Source: Flavobacterium hibernum
Lineage (GTDB): Bacteria; Bacteroidota; Bacteroidia; Flavobacteriales; Flavobacteriaceae
Direction: 5' to 3'
DNA length: 64,000 bases
Assembly: GCF_000832125.1 (NCBI RefSeq)
Contig: NZ_JPRK01000006.1
Location: 62,001 to 126,000, forward strand
The notes beneath the pieces were generated by a model, which was given only the letters and a program-made list of their open reading frames with translations, did not search any database and was not told the origin of the DNA. Shown piece after piece: positions 26,229 through 34,599 of the stretch (the first letter of the stretch is position 1; each line of letters starts with the position of its first letter). The translations under genes and the position numbers were made by a program.

Positions 26229-26263
26229 AAAAATCCCAAACTCTTTTGGAATTTGGGATTTTT
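26229..26263. terminator. Bidirectional terminator
   Basis: AAAAATCCCAAA / TTTGGGATTTTT stem (26229-26240 with 26252-26263), between the convergent hydrolase and TPR genes. Confidence 0.88.
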
Positions 26264-26284
26264 AATATTGTAATTTAAAGAGGT

Positions 26285-26800
26285 TTAGATCTTCTTCATT
26301 TGCTCTTTCATCATTGTGATTTGCTCTTTCAGCATTCCTTGTTTGTCTAATTTCTTCGCTTCGTTAAGTAAGTTAGTCGCTTCAAGTTTTCTTCTGCGTG
26401 ACATTGCAACTCCGGCAAGGTTAAGTTTAGCTACGGCTAAATCCATATCCATAGATAATCCAAGTTCGATTGCTTTCTTGAAATGTTTCTCAGCTTGGTT
26501 GATATTAGTTTGAGATAACATAATTCCGTGTAGGTAATTAAAGTACCCTTGTTGTTTTCTTACTAATGCCGCTTCTGGGTTTTTAATGTATGATAGCCAT
26601 TTTTTAGCACCTTCAAAGTCTTGTTTTCTTAATTTAAGGAAAGCTAAAAGGATAAATTCGTTTTTAAAGTAAAGAAATATTGGAATTGCGGTTAATAATA
26701 TAAGGAAGATTCCGTTCCCGATATTACTTTCTGTAAATTGCCAAACGCCTGCAACTACAAGAAGTCCGGCCAAAATAAGTTTAATATTTTTATGAAACAT
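26285..26800 (-). CDS. Membrane protein with TPR-like helical repeats
   Basis: A 171-residue protein with two N-terminal membrane helices (LILAGLLVVAGVWQF and GIFLILLTAIPIFLYF) followed by helical repeats of TPR character: AFLKLRKQDFEGAKKWLSYI, YFNYLHGIMLSQTNINQAEKHFKKAIELG and AVAKLNLAGVAMSRRRKLEATNLLNEAKKL. The soluble part should face the cytosol and mediate protein contacts. It is divergent from rpmH, with a minus-strand TATATTTG at 26830-26823. The conserved setting beside rpmH may be meaningful, but no function can be assigned. Confidence 0.75.
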   Translation of the reverse strand: MFHKNIKLILAGLLVVAGVWQFTESNIGNGIFLILLTAIPIFLYFKNEFILLAFLKLRKQDFEGAKKWLSYIKNPEAALVRKQQGYFNYLHGIMLSQTNINQAEKHFKKAIELGLSMDMDLAVAKLNLAGVAMSRRRKLEATNLLNEAKKLDKQGMLKEQITMMKEQMKKI

Positions 26801-26864
26801 AATAGATGTATATTTGTGATTGCAAATATAGTAAAATGAATTAAAAATATTTTTATTAAAGTAC

Positions 26865-26894
26865 TTGCCAGAAAAAAAAGTCTTTGTATATTTG
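26865..26894 (+). promoter_or_regulatory. Promoter of rpmH
   Basis: TTG at 26865-26867, 19-base spacer, TATATTTG at 26887-26894: a perfect Bacteroidota consensus. Confidence 0.92.
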
Positions 26895-26966
26895 CACTCG
26901 GTTTTGGAATAACGATATTCAAAAACAGAAATAAGATATTAGACACCATTTTAAAGATACAAAGCA

Positions 26967-27128
26967 ATGAGCAAAAGAACGTTTCAACCATCGAAAAGAA
27001 AAAGAAGAAATAAGCACGGATTTATGGACAGAATGGCTTCTGCGAATGGAAGAAAAGTTCTAGCGCGTAGAAGAGCAAAAGGAAGACATAAATTAACTGT
27101 TTCTAGCGAGCCTAGACACAAAAAATAA
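26967..27128 (+). CDS. rpmH: 50S ribosomal protein L34
   Basis: Short complete gene of 53 codons. The protein starts [19 protein letters not shown] and continues [20 protein letters not shown], then [14 protein letters not shown]: the universal L34 sequence with its Arg/Lys-rich composition. It is slightly longer than the ~44-46 residues of most L34 because of the C-terminal SEPRHKK tail. It has its own strong promoter (26865-26894), a leader of about 65 bases and a terminator. The usual rnpA/dnaA neighbours are absent; it is followed by carB instead. Confidence 0.98.
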
Positions 27129-27147
27129 TGTTTGTATAAACATACAT

Positions 27148-27180
27148 AAGGCGATTACTTTTTTAGTATCGCCTTTTTTT
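27148..27180 (+). terminator. Terminator of rpmH
   Basis: AAGGCGATTAC / GTATCGCCTT stem with one bulged base, then eight or more Ts. Confidence 0.88.
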
Positions 27181-27273
27181 ATACCTTGTCGGTAAAATAT
27201 TTGTAACATTCTAGTTTCTAAAGCACTGTGAATGTTTTTTGAATACATATAATAACTACACAATACATACAAA

Positions 27274-30129
27274 ATGCCTAAAGACACATCAATTAAATCA
27301 GTTTTAATAATAGGTTCAGGACCTATTGTTATTGGTCAAGCTTGCGAATTTGATTATGCAGGATCACAATCTGCACGTTCTATTCGTGAAGAAGGAATTG
27401 AAGTTATTTTGATAAACTCAAATCCAGCGACTATTATGACCGACCCTACAATGGCGGATCATGTATATTTGAAACCTTTAACGACAAAATCGATTATTGA
27501 AATTCTGAAAGAACATCCACAAATTGATGCTGTTTTGCCTACAATGGGTGGTCAAACTGCATTAAACTTATGTTTGGAAGCAGAAGAAAAAGGAATTTGG
27601 CAGGATTTTGGAGTAAAATTAATTGGAGTTGATGTAAACGCGATCAATATTACTGAAGATAGAGAGCAGTTTAAACAACTTTTAGAAAGAATTAATGTAC
27701 CAACTGCACCTGCAAAAACTGCTACTTCATACTTAGAAGGAAAAGAAATTGCTCAGGAATTTGGTTTCCCGCTAGTTATCCGTCCATCTTTTACACTTGG
27801 AGGAACTGGAGCAGCAATTGTTTACAAAAAAGAAGATTTTGATGAGCTTTTAACTCGCGGACTTGAAGCTTCTCCAATACATGAAGTTTTAATTGATAAA
27901 GCTTTGATGGGTTGGAAAGAATATGAGTTAGAGCTTTTAAGAGATAAAAATGATAATGTTGTAATCATTTGTTCAATCGAAAATATGGATCCAATGGGAA
28001 TTCATACAGGAGATTCGATTACAGTGGCACCAGCGATGACATTATCAGACACAACTTTCCAAAAATTACGTGACTATGCCATCTTAATGATGCGTAGTAT
28101 TGGAAATTTTGCAGGTGGTTGTAACGTACAATTTGCAGTTTCGCCAGACGAAAAAGAAGATATCGTAGCTATCGAGATTAATCCTCGTGTGTCTCGTTCA
28201 TCAGCTTTAGCATCAAAAGCAACAGGTTACCCAATTGCTAAAATTGCTTCTAAACTTGCTTTAGGATACAATCTTGATGAATTGCAAAACCAAATTACAA
28301 AATCAACTTCGGCTCTTTTCGAACCAACTCTTGATTATGTAATTGTAAAAATACCACGTTGGAACTTTGATAAATTCGAAGGAGCTGACAGAACTTTAGG
28401 TCTTCAGATGAAATCTGTTGGTGAAGTTATGGGAATTGGACGTTCTTTCCAGGAAGCATTACACAAAGCTACTCAATCTTTAGAGATTAAGAGAAATGGT
28501 TTAGGTGCTGATGGAAAAGGATATAAAAACTACGAAGAGATTATCGAGAAACTAACTTTTGCAAGTTGGGATCGTGTTTTTGTAATTTATGATGCAATCG
28601 CAATGGGAATTCCGTTGAGCCGTATTCATGAAATCACAAAAATCGATATGTGGTTCTTAAAACAATATGAAGAGCTTTATACTTTAGAAAAAGAAATTTC
28701 GAACTATAAAATCTCAAATCTTCCAAAAGAACTTTTGCTTGAAGCGAAACAAAAAGGTTTTGCCGATAGACAAATTGCTCATATGGTAAATTGTTTAGAA
28801 AGTGAAGTACATACGTTACGTATGGATCAAAATATTAACCGTGTATTTAAATTGGTTGATACTTGTGCCGCTGAGTTTAAGGCAAAAACACCTTATTACT
28901 ACTCAACTTTTGAGGCCGAAATTGAAAAAGCAAATGGTGAGCGTTATGTAGATAACGAAAGTGTAGTAACAGACAAAAAGAAAATTATAGTTCTTGGTTC
29001 TGGACCAAACAGAATTGGACAAGGAATTGAGTTTGATTATTCTTGTGTACACGGAGTTTTGGCCGCAAAAGAATGTGGTTACGAAACGATCATGATCAAC
29101 TGTAATCCTGAAACGGTTTCGACTGATTTTGATACAGCTGATAAATTGTACTTCGAACCAGTTTTCTGGGAACATATATACGACATCATTCAACATGAAA
29201 AACCAGAAGGTGTAATTGTTCAGTTAGGTGGGCAAACTGCTTTGAAACTGGCTGAAAAATTATCTAAATACGGAGTGAAAATCATCGGAACTAGTTTTGA
29301 TGCACTTGACTTAGCTGAAGATAGAGGGCGTTTCTCAGACTTATTAAGAGAATTACATATTCCTTTCCCACAATTTGGAATCGCTGAAACTGCTGACGAA
29401 GCTTCTGCTTTAGCAGATACTTTAGACTTCCCATTATTGATTCGTCCTTCTTATGTATTAGGAGGTCAGGGAATGAAAATTGTAATCAATAAAAAAGAAC
29501 TTGAAGAGCACGTTATCAACTTATTGAAAACGATTCCTGGTAATAAATTATTGCTGGATCACTATTTAGCCGGAGCAATTGAAGCAGAAGCTGATGCAAT
29601 TTGTGATGCTGACGGAAATGTGTACATTATAGGAATTATGGAGCATATCGAACCTTGCGGAGTTCACTCTGGAGATAGTAATGCTACTTTGCCTCCTTTT
29701 AACTTAGGAGAATTCGTAATGCAACAAATTAAAGATCACACTGTAAAAATTGCTAGAGCGCTGAAAACAGTTGGTTTAATTAATATTCAGTTTGCGATAA
29801 AAGACGATACAGTTTATATTATCGAAGCAAATCCTAGAGCATCTAGAACTGTACCATTTATTGCAAAAGCTTACGGAGAACCTTATGTAAACTACGCTAC
29901 AAAAGTAATGTTAGGACATAATAAAGTAACTGACTTTGATTTTAATCCGCAATTAAAAGGATATGCGATCAAACAACCAGTTTTCTCTTTCAGCAAGTTC
30001 CACAATGTAAACAAAGCATTAGGACCAGAAATGAAATCGACAGGAGAAAGCATCTTGTTTATTGATGATTTAAAAGATGATCAATTCTACGAGTTGTATT
30101 CTAGAAGAAAAATGTATTTGAGTAAATAA
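27274..30129 (+). CDS. carB: Carbamoyl-phosphate synthase large subunit, without C-terminal regulatory domain
   Basis: Makes carbamoyl phosphate from bicarbonate, two ATP and ammonia from the CarA subunit, feeding arginine and pyrimidine synthesis. Both synthetase halves are present: IIGSGPIVIGQACEFDYAGSQ with ATP-grasp 1 (about 1-400), a helical oligomerisation region (about 400-555), then VLGSGPNRIGQGIEFDYSC and ATP-grasp 2 (about 560-935). At 951 residues it is about 120 shorter than the E. coli protein and stops at LYSRRKMYLSK, where the MGS-like allosteric domain (UMP/ornithine site) would begin. This looks like the natural end, since a terminator follows at once. carA is not adjacent. 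Confidence 0.97.
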   Translation: MPKDTSIKSVLIIGSGPIVIGQACEFDYAGSQSARSIREEGIEVILINSNPATIMTDPTMADHVYLKPLTTKSIIEILKEHPQIDAVLPTMGGQTALNLCLEAEEKGIWQDFGVKLIGVDVNAINITEDREQFKQLLERINVPTAPAKTATSYLEGKEIAQEFGFPLVIRPSFTLGGTGAAIVYKKEDFDELLTRGLEASPIHEVLIDKALMGWKEYELELLRDKNDNVVIICSIENMDPMGIHTGDSITVAPAMTLSDTTFQKLRDYAILMMRSIGNFAGGCNVQFAVSPDEKEDIVAIEINPRVSRSSALASKATGYPIAKIASKLALGYNLDELQNQITKSTSALFEPTLDYVIVKIPRWNFDKFEGADRTLGLQMKSVGEVMGIGRSFQEALHKATQSLEIKRNGLGADGKGYKNYEEIIEKLTFASWDRVFVIYDAIAMGIPLSRIHEITKIDMWFLKQYEELYTLEKEISNYKISNLPKELLLEAKQKGFADRQIAHMVNCLESEVHTLRMDQNINRVFKLVDTCAAEFKAKTPYYYSTFEAEIEKANGERYVDNESVVTDKKKIIVLGSGPNRIGQGIEFDYSCVHGVLAAKECGYETIMINCNPETVSTDFDTADKLYFEPVFWEHIYDIIQHEKPEGVIVQLGGQTALKLAEKLSKYGVKIIGTSFDALDLAEDRGRFSDLLRELHIPFPQFGIAETADEASALADTLDFPLLIRPSYVLGGQGMKIVINKKELEEHVINLLKTIPGNKLLLDHYLAGAIEAEADAICDADGNVYIIGIMEHIEPCGVHSGDSNATLPPFNLGEFVMQQIKDHTVKIARALKTVGLINIQFAIKDDTVYIIEANPRASRTVPFIAKAYGEPYVNYATKVMLGHNKVTDFDFNPQLKGYAIKQPVFSFSKFHNVNKALGPEMKSTGESILFIDDLKDDQFYELYSRRKMYLSK

Positions 30130-30145
30130 TCTCAAATCCTGATAT

Positions 30146-30178
30146 AAAAAAAGCTCCAAGTAATTGGAGCTTTTTTTT
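30146..30178. terminator. Bidirectional terminator after carB
   Basis: AAAAAAAGCTCCAA / TTGGAGCTTTTTTT around GTAA. It lies between convergent carB and yiaA. Confidence 0.9.
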
Positions 30179-30182
30179 ATAT

Positions 30183-30593
30183 TTATCTATTTATATCTTC
30201 ACTTTGAGTAAGAGCCATATTATCTCTTGTATTTTTTTGTACAGAAATAGCGCCAAACAAAGCTAATAAAAATGCAAATGCATAGAAACCTTTTTCACTT
30301 GGTAAAATAGTTGCATTTATTAATCCGATAGTTAATAAAGCAATAGATAAAATGGTTCCGAACCAGCAAATCCCGTAGTAAATATTTGTTACAGGAAGGT
30401 TTTCAAGTCTGTCTCTGACACTTTTTTGTAATGATACTACACCAAATAAACCAAACATTAGAACGGTGAAATAATACCCTTTTTCATTTAATAACATTTC
30501 TGCTCTAGCAAGACCAACTATAAATCCAACTGTTCCAGCTCCAAGAGCTACCCAAGATGCCGCAATAAAGGCGACCGAAGTTTTTTGTACCAT
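30183..30593 (-). CDS. yiaA: YiaA/YiaB-family inner membrane protein
   Basis: A 136-residue protein with four hydrophobic helices arranged as two copies of the YiaAB two-helix domain: residues ~5-60 (FIAASWVALGAGTVGFIVGL...GYYFTVLMFGLFGVVSLQKSVRD) and ~70-130 (GICWFGTILSIALLTIGL...GFYAFAFLLALFGAISVQKNTRD). The internal duplication is visible in the paired 'G(Y/F)Y(F/A)...LFG..S.QK..RD' motifs. The role is unknown. The gene lies alone between two nearly identical terminator hairpins. Confidence 0.88.
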   Translation of the reverse strand: MVQKTSVAFIAASWVALGAGTVGFIVGLARAEMLLNEKGYYFTVLMFGLFGVVSLQKSVRDRLENLPVTNIYYGICWFGTILSIALLTIGLINATILPSEKGFYAFAFLLALFGAISVQKNTRDNMALTQSEDINR

Positions 30594-30812
30594 ATATATT
30601 AATTAATTAATTTTTCGAAAATATTAGTGAATTTGGCTCACTAAGTCAGTTTGTTGTCTAATTTTTATAAGCCCAAAATATGTTTTCTCTTTTATTTTTG
30701 AATTATTCTTGTTTAGTAATTTAATAAAAAGTGTTGCAAATGTAGTTAAATTCTTTCAAAATAAAATTAATATTAAAATTGTACGGTATAATTTTTAAAA
30801 TATTTGTGAAAT

Positions 30813-30842
30813 AAAAAAGCTCCAATTAATTGGAGCTTTTTT
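30813..30842. terminator. Terminator at the 3' end of the DUF4252 operon
   Basis: AAAAAAGCTCCAA / TTGGAGCTTTTTT around TTAA, almost the same stem as at 30146-30178. Confidence 0.85.
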
Positions 30843-30865
30843 GATTTAAAGTAAGATTGATGATA

Positions 30866-31402
30866 TTATTTAACCAATTCCTGTAAAGGTTTTAATTGTT
30901 CCATGTCGATTTTTGATTCTTTTAAAACAGAAATTATAGTCATGATGTTATTAGGATTCATGTTTTCGCCTAATACACGTACAACCGCAAAACCGTTTTC
31001 TTTTCTGTTGGCAAAAACGATAAACTCTTTAATGTTATCATCAGTACCAATGTAGCTAATAGAAGCGCCATCTTTACCTGAACCAATAGACATTAACTTT
31101 TGGTATGTAGGATCTTTTAGAATCGCTTTTACCTTAGCTCTTTCTGTTTCAAACTGAGCTTGGTTTTTATCATTAGCTTTAAAAGCTAAGATATTCATTT
31201 TGTCGAATGACTTTAAAGCTTCATTTTGCTCTGCCGATAATTTGGCTTTATCTAAGTTTAAAATACTAGACGAAACATCAAGAGCAATAAAATCTTTATT
31301 GTTCGTATTTTCTACAAAATACTTTTGCAATGAAGGTTCAGATTTGCAACTAATTAAAGTTACTAAAACTAAAAGTGCTGAGGTAAAAACGCTTATTTTC
31401 AT
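30866..31402 (-). CDS. DUF4252 lipoprotein
   Basis: A 178-residue lipoprotein with lipobox LISC (Cys19). The body fits DUF4252: FVENTNNKDFIALDVSSSIL, a Lys-rich middle with the F-x-x-E-x-x-K-V region, and a terminal half containing the IISVLKE repeat. It begins one base after the stop of the paralogous gene upstream, so the two were probably produced by duplication and are co-transcribed with the ECF sigma factor and its partner. In this setting the DUF4252 proteins are likely the envelope effectors or sensors of the regulon. No enzymatic motif. Confidence 0.85.
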   Translation of the reverse strand: MKISVFTSALLVLVTLISCKSEPSLQKYFVENTNNKDFIALDVSSSILNLDKAKLSAEQNEALKSFDKMNILAFKANDKNQAQFETERAKVKAILKDPTYQKLMSIGSGKDGASISYIGTDDNIKEFIVFANRKENGFAVVRVLGENMNPNNIMTIISVLKESKIDMEQLKPLQELVK

Positions 31403-31403
31403 C

Positions 31404-31931
31404 TTATTTTTTGCCTTTAGAGGCTTTTTTTAAGTCAGAACCACCAGGAAGTTGCATTTTGTCTGTTAGAACTGAAATTTCGTTTAAGTCAAAATTTCCG
31501 GTTAGAGAAAGTAAAACAGTTTCGTCGTTTTTTGCGCCATCAACAAACATTAGTAATTCTTTAATTTGTGTATCGCTTGCGCCTGATTTTACCAATATAC
31601 GAACATTTTTTCCGCTGTCATTAACTCGCATTAATTCTTCTAAACCGGCAGATTTTACATATTTGTCTGCAGAAGCTTTCATGTCTGCTTCAATTTTAGG
31701 ATTCTTGGTTGTAAACACTTTTAAGTTGTCTAATTTTTTGATTAGAGCAATGTATTGCTGTGTATCTTTATCAGCATTATCAGCTTTCACTTTGCTCATT
31801 AAATCGAACATTTTTTTGTTTACAATTACAGATGTTACATCGTCCTGACCATCAAATTTGTCAAATGCCCCTTGAGCATAAAAAGTTGTGGTAACGAATG
31901 CTAAAACTAGTGTTATGATGAAATTTTTCAT
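31404..31931 (-). CDS. DUF4252 secreted protein
   Basis: A 175-residue paralogue of the downstream gene, with a cleavable signal peptide (ending TTFYAQ) rather than a lipobox. GQDDVTSVIVNKKMFDLMSKV, the KVFTTKNPKIEADMKASADKY segment and LLMFVDGAKNDETVLLSLTGNFDLNEISVLTDKM match DUF4252. One copy is therefore soluble or periplasmic and the other lipid-anchored, which suggests that they work together. The short tail DLKKASKGKK is basic. Third gene of the sigma operon, 16 bases after the anti-sigma-like gene. Confidence 0.85.
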   Translation of the reverse strand: MKNFIITLVLAFVTTTFYAQGAFDKFDGQDDVTSVIVNKKMFDLMSKVKADNADKDTQQYIALIKKLDNLKVFTTKNPKIEADMKASADKYVKSAGLEELMRVNDSGKNVRILVKSGASDTQIKELLMFVDGAKNDETVLLSLTGNFDLNEISVLTDKMQLPGGSDLKKASKGKK

Positions 31932-31947
31932 TTTTGATTGATTTTAA

Positions 31948-32406
31948 TTACTGTTTAAAAATTTTGTTTTTTGATTGTTGATATTCTTGAATGTATTGTA
32001 CACTTTCGATACCTACATTCACGTTGTTTGATAATAAGGCCAAAGCTTTTTGCGTTGCAGCAAGTGCTTCTTCCGGATCATCGTAGGTTCCTAGTTCTGA
32101 TTGCGCTACAGCTTGAGCTGCATTTTTTTCGCTCACAAAAAAATAGGTTCCAATTCCTAGTAAAACAACAATTGAAGCTGCAATTGATAACCACGCTACA
32201 TTTCGTTTTTTAGCTTTTAGTGGTATCTCCTGAGTCGATTTTTGTTCTTTTACCTGAGAGAAATAACCAAACATTGGTTTGTATTGTTCTAAATGCTGCG
32301 CAACATTTGATGAAGAAAAATATTCTTTTAATTGATTTTCTTCGGCAATACTTGTTTCTCCCTGAAAGTATTTTTCTAATATATCTTCTATTTTATTGAA
32401 TTCCAT
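31948..32406 (-). CDS. Anti-sigma-factor-like single-pass membrane protein
   Basis: A 152-residue protein. The cytosolic N-terminal region (MEFNKIEDILEKYFQGETSIAEE) resembles the short helical 'ZAS-less' anti-sigma modules of Bacteroidota, with the motif 'iexLLxkYfxGeTSleEE'. One membrane helix (about 71-91, WLSIAASIVVLLGIGTYFF) precedes a ~60-residue periplasmic part. The start overlaps the ECF sigma gene by 14 bases, the classic arrangement. It probably holds that sigma factor inactive at the membrane. No zinc-binding HxxxCxxC motif is visible. Assignment rests on position and topology. Confidence 0.78.
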   Translation of the reverse strand: MEFNKIEDILEKYFQGETSIAEENQLKEYFSSSNVAQHLEQYKPMFGYFSQVKEQKSTQEIPLKAKKRNVAWLSIAASIVVLLGIGTYFFVSEKNAAQAVAQSELGTYDDPEEALAATQKALALLSNNVNVGIESVQYIQEYQQSKNKIFKQ

Positions 32407-32902
32407 AACTGTGTGTGTTAACCATTGATTCTCTTATTTTTTTTCTCGCTCTCGAAAGTGCTACCCGAATAGCCGTTTCGTTCATGTTGACAATTTTCGC
32501 AATTTCATCAAATTCATATTGTTCAACATCGCGTAACTGAATTAGTATTTGTAGTTGTTCAGGCAACTGACTTATTATTTTTTCAACCCAAGCTAAACTG
32601 TCCGAATCTTCGAGTTTTTTATCCAAATGAGGCTCACGATCTGTGAAATTATTATGAACGATTTTTAGATTTCCCGCTCTTTTTGATTTAAGTTGATCCA
32701 AACAATAATTTTTAGTCATTGTCATTGCAACTGCTTCAATATTATTATAAGCGTCTAAATTATCTTTCTTATTCCATAGTTTAACCATTACTTCCTGAGT
32801 AGCATCTTCAGCCTCTTCGGTACTGGTTAATAAACGTTTTGCCAGACGAAAAACTTTGTCTTTAAAAGGATTTATTAATTCTATAAACACATTCTGATTC
32901 AT
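32393..32902 (-). CDS. ECF-type RNA polymerase sigma factor
   Basis: A 169-residue sigma-70 family protein with only regions 2 and 4. Region 2: VFRLAKRLLTSTEEAEDATQEVMVKLWNK (about 15-45), with the DATQEVMVKLW core-binding motif. Region 4: LPEQLQILIQLRDVEQYEFDEIAKIVNMNETAIRVALSRARKKI (about 112-158), a helix-turn-helix for -35 binding. It is the first gene of an operon with an anti-sigma-like protein and two DUF4252 proteins, which are likely its targets. Family certain; signal unknown. Confidence 0.93.
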   Translation of the reverse strand: MNQNVFIELINPFKDKVFRLAKRLLTSTEEAEDATQEVMVKLWNKKDNLDAYNNIEAVAMTMTKNYCLDQLKSKRAGNLKIVHNNFTDREPHLDKKLEDSDSLAWVEKIISQLPEQLQILIQLRDVEQYEFDEIAKIVNMNETAIRVALSRARKKIRESMVNTHSYGIQ

Positions 32903-33062
32903 AAAATCTATTGGTTAGTCGTTAGCTTATATAGTCAAGACGAGGCACTATTATTTTTGTTACAACAGGGTATGTCTTTTTTATTAAAAAAAACATAAAA
33001 AAATAATTATTGTTAAAACTAAAGATACTATTTTTACGTTAATACTACATAGATACTGCTAT

Positions 33063-34541
33063 ATGAAAACAATATTAAAGAGTGTACTGTTATTATTTTT
33101 GCTTGTTTTTTCTTTGCAATCCTGCGAAGATCAGGACGATGTAGAGTCTCCGGCTGATTTGCAGGTAAAAGATTTTGTTTGGAAAGGTTTGAACCAATAT
33201 TATTTGTGGCAGGCAGATGTTCCTAATTTAGCCGATAATCGTTTTAATAGTCAGGAAGCCTTAAATTCGTTTTTAAGAGGTTACGCAAAACCAGAAGATT
33301 TGTTTCAGGATTTATTAAATAAACCCATTAGTAAATTTCCAAAAGGTCAGGCAATTGATCGCTTTAGCTGGATTGTAGATGACTATACCGTTTTGGAACA
33401 AGAACTACAAGGAACTTCAAAAAATGATGGTGTTGATTTTAGATTAAGTTATAAGCCCAACAGCACTACAGAACTAGTAGGTTATGTTCGATATATTTTG
33501 CCTAATTCTAATGCTTCGACAAAAGACATTAAACGTGGTGATCTTTTTACTGCTGTAAACGGAACGCAACTGACAGTTTCAAATTATCAGGCTCTTTTAG
33601 CGGCTGATAGTTATACCTTAAATATGGTTACTTTTAACGCGACTACTTCAACTTTTGAGTCGAATGGAAAAACTGTAGCATTAGTAAAAACAACATTAGA
33701 CGAAAATCCTATTTTTATAAATAAAGTAATTACGTCAGGAAGTCATAAAATAGGTTACTTAATGTATAATGGTTTTTATGCCAATTACGATGCGCAACTT
33801 AATGCCGCTTTTGCAACTTTAAAATCACAAGGTATTACTGATTTTGTTTTAGATTTAAGATACAACGGAGGTGGTTCTATACAAACTGCAACACGTTTGG
33901 CAAGTATGATTACGGGTCAGTTTACTACTAAAGTTTTTGCTAAAGAAAAATGGAATGCAAAAATCAATGATTATTTTGAGATCAATGATCCTGAATCTTT
34001 AAATAATAGGTTTGTCGATAAAATAGACGGAGCAGCAATTAATAGTTTAAACTTAACCAAAATCTATATTCTAACAACAAGCGGAACGGCTTCTGCAAGT
34101 GAATTGGTTATTAATGGTTTAGTTCCTTATATTTCGGTAGTTCAAATAGGGGAGACAACAACGGGTAAAAATGTAGGTTCTATTACATTATATGATTCTC
34201 CAACTTTTGGAAAAGCAGGAAGAAATCCAAATCATAAATATGCAATGCAACCTTTAGTATTGAAAATTGTAAATGCATCTGATTTTGGCGAATATACTAA
34301 TGGTTTACCACCAACTTTTGAGCAATTAGAGCGCATTACTAATCTTGGTGTTTTAGGAGATGCATCTGAGCCATTATTAAATGTAGCGATTTCTAAAATT
34401 ACGGGATCAACCTCTAAGAAAACACAATTGGATCAAGGTATTGCTTTAAAAACTTTTACGGATTCTAAAGCACTCAGCGGAATTAAGAATCAAATGTATC
34501 TGGAAAAAGCTCCTGAGGGACTTTTAAGATCACTTAAATAA
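33063..34541 (+). CDS. S41 family (C-terminal-processing type) peptidase, lipoprotein
   Basis: A 492-residue lipoprotein with lipobox LQSC (Cys21). A PDZ-like segment (about 135-190; NSNASTKDIKRGDLFTAVNGTQLTVSN) precedes the S41 catalytic domain. That domain shows IGYLMYNGFYANYD, DFVLDLRYNGGGSIQTA, the nucleophile in TSGTASASELVINGL (second Ser, about residue 348) and the general base Lys in GETTTGKNVGS (about 369). The Ser-Lys dyad is complete. The N-terminal DDVESPADLQVKDFVWKGLNQYYLW is typical of Bacteroidota members. Expected to face the periplasm or cell surface. Single gene with its own terminator. Confidence 0.93.
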   Translation: MKTILKSVLLLFLLVFSLQSCEDQDDVESPADLQVKDFVWKGLNQYYLWQADVPNLADNRFNSQEALNSFLRGYAKPEDLFQDLLNKPISKFPKGQAIDRFSWIVDDYTVLEQELQGTSKNDGVDFRLSYKPNSTTELVGYVRYILPNSNASTKDIKRGDLFTAVNGTQLTVSNYQALLAADSYTLNMVTFNATTSTFESNGKTVALVKTTLDENPIFINKVITSGSHKIGYLMYNGFYANYDAQLNAAFATLKSQGITDFVLDLRYNGGGSIQTATRLASMITGQFTTKVFAKEKWNAKINDYFEINDPESLNNRFVDKIDGAAINSLNLTKIYILTTSGTASASELVINGLVPYISVVQIGETTTGKNVGSITLYDSPTFGKAGRNPNHKYAMQPLVLKIVNASDFGEYTNGLPPTFEQLERITNLGVLGDASEPLLNVAISKITGSTSKKTQLDQGIALKTFTDSKALSGIKNQMYLEKAPEGLLRSLK

Positions 34542-34542
34542 A

Positions 34543-34574
34543 AAAAAGGGCTTTCAGAAATGAAAGCCCTTTTT
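34543..34574. terminator. Bidirectional terminator
   Basis: AAAAAGGGCTTTCA / TGAAAGCCCTTTTT, 14-bp perfect stem closed by a GAAA tetraloop, between the convergent peptidase and propeller genes. Confidence 0.93.
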
Positions 34575-34599
34575 AGTTAAAAAGAATCCAAAAACCATT

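Noticed and set aside
27093..27287. 64-residue minus-strand frame opposite the rpmH 3' end
   Set aside because: It crosses the rpmH terminator and the carB start region and shows no protein-like features.
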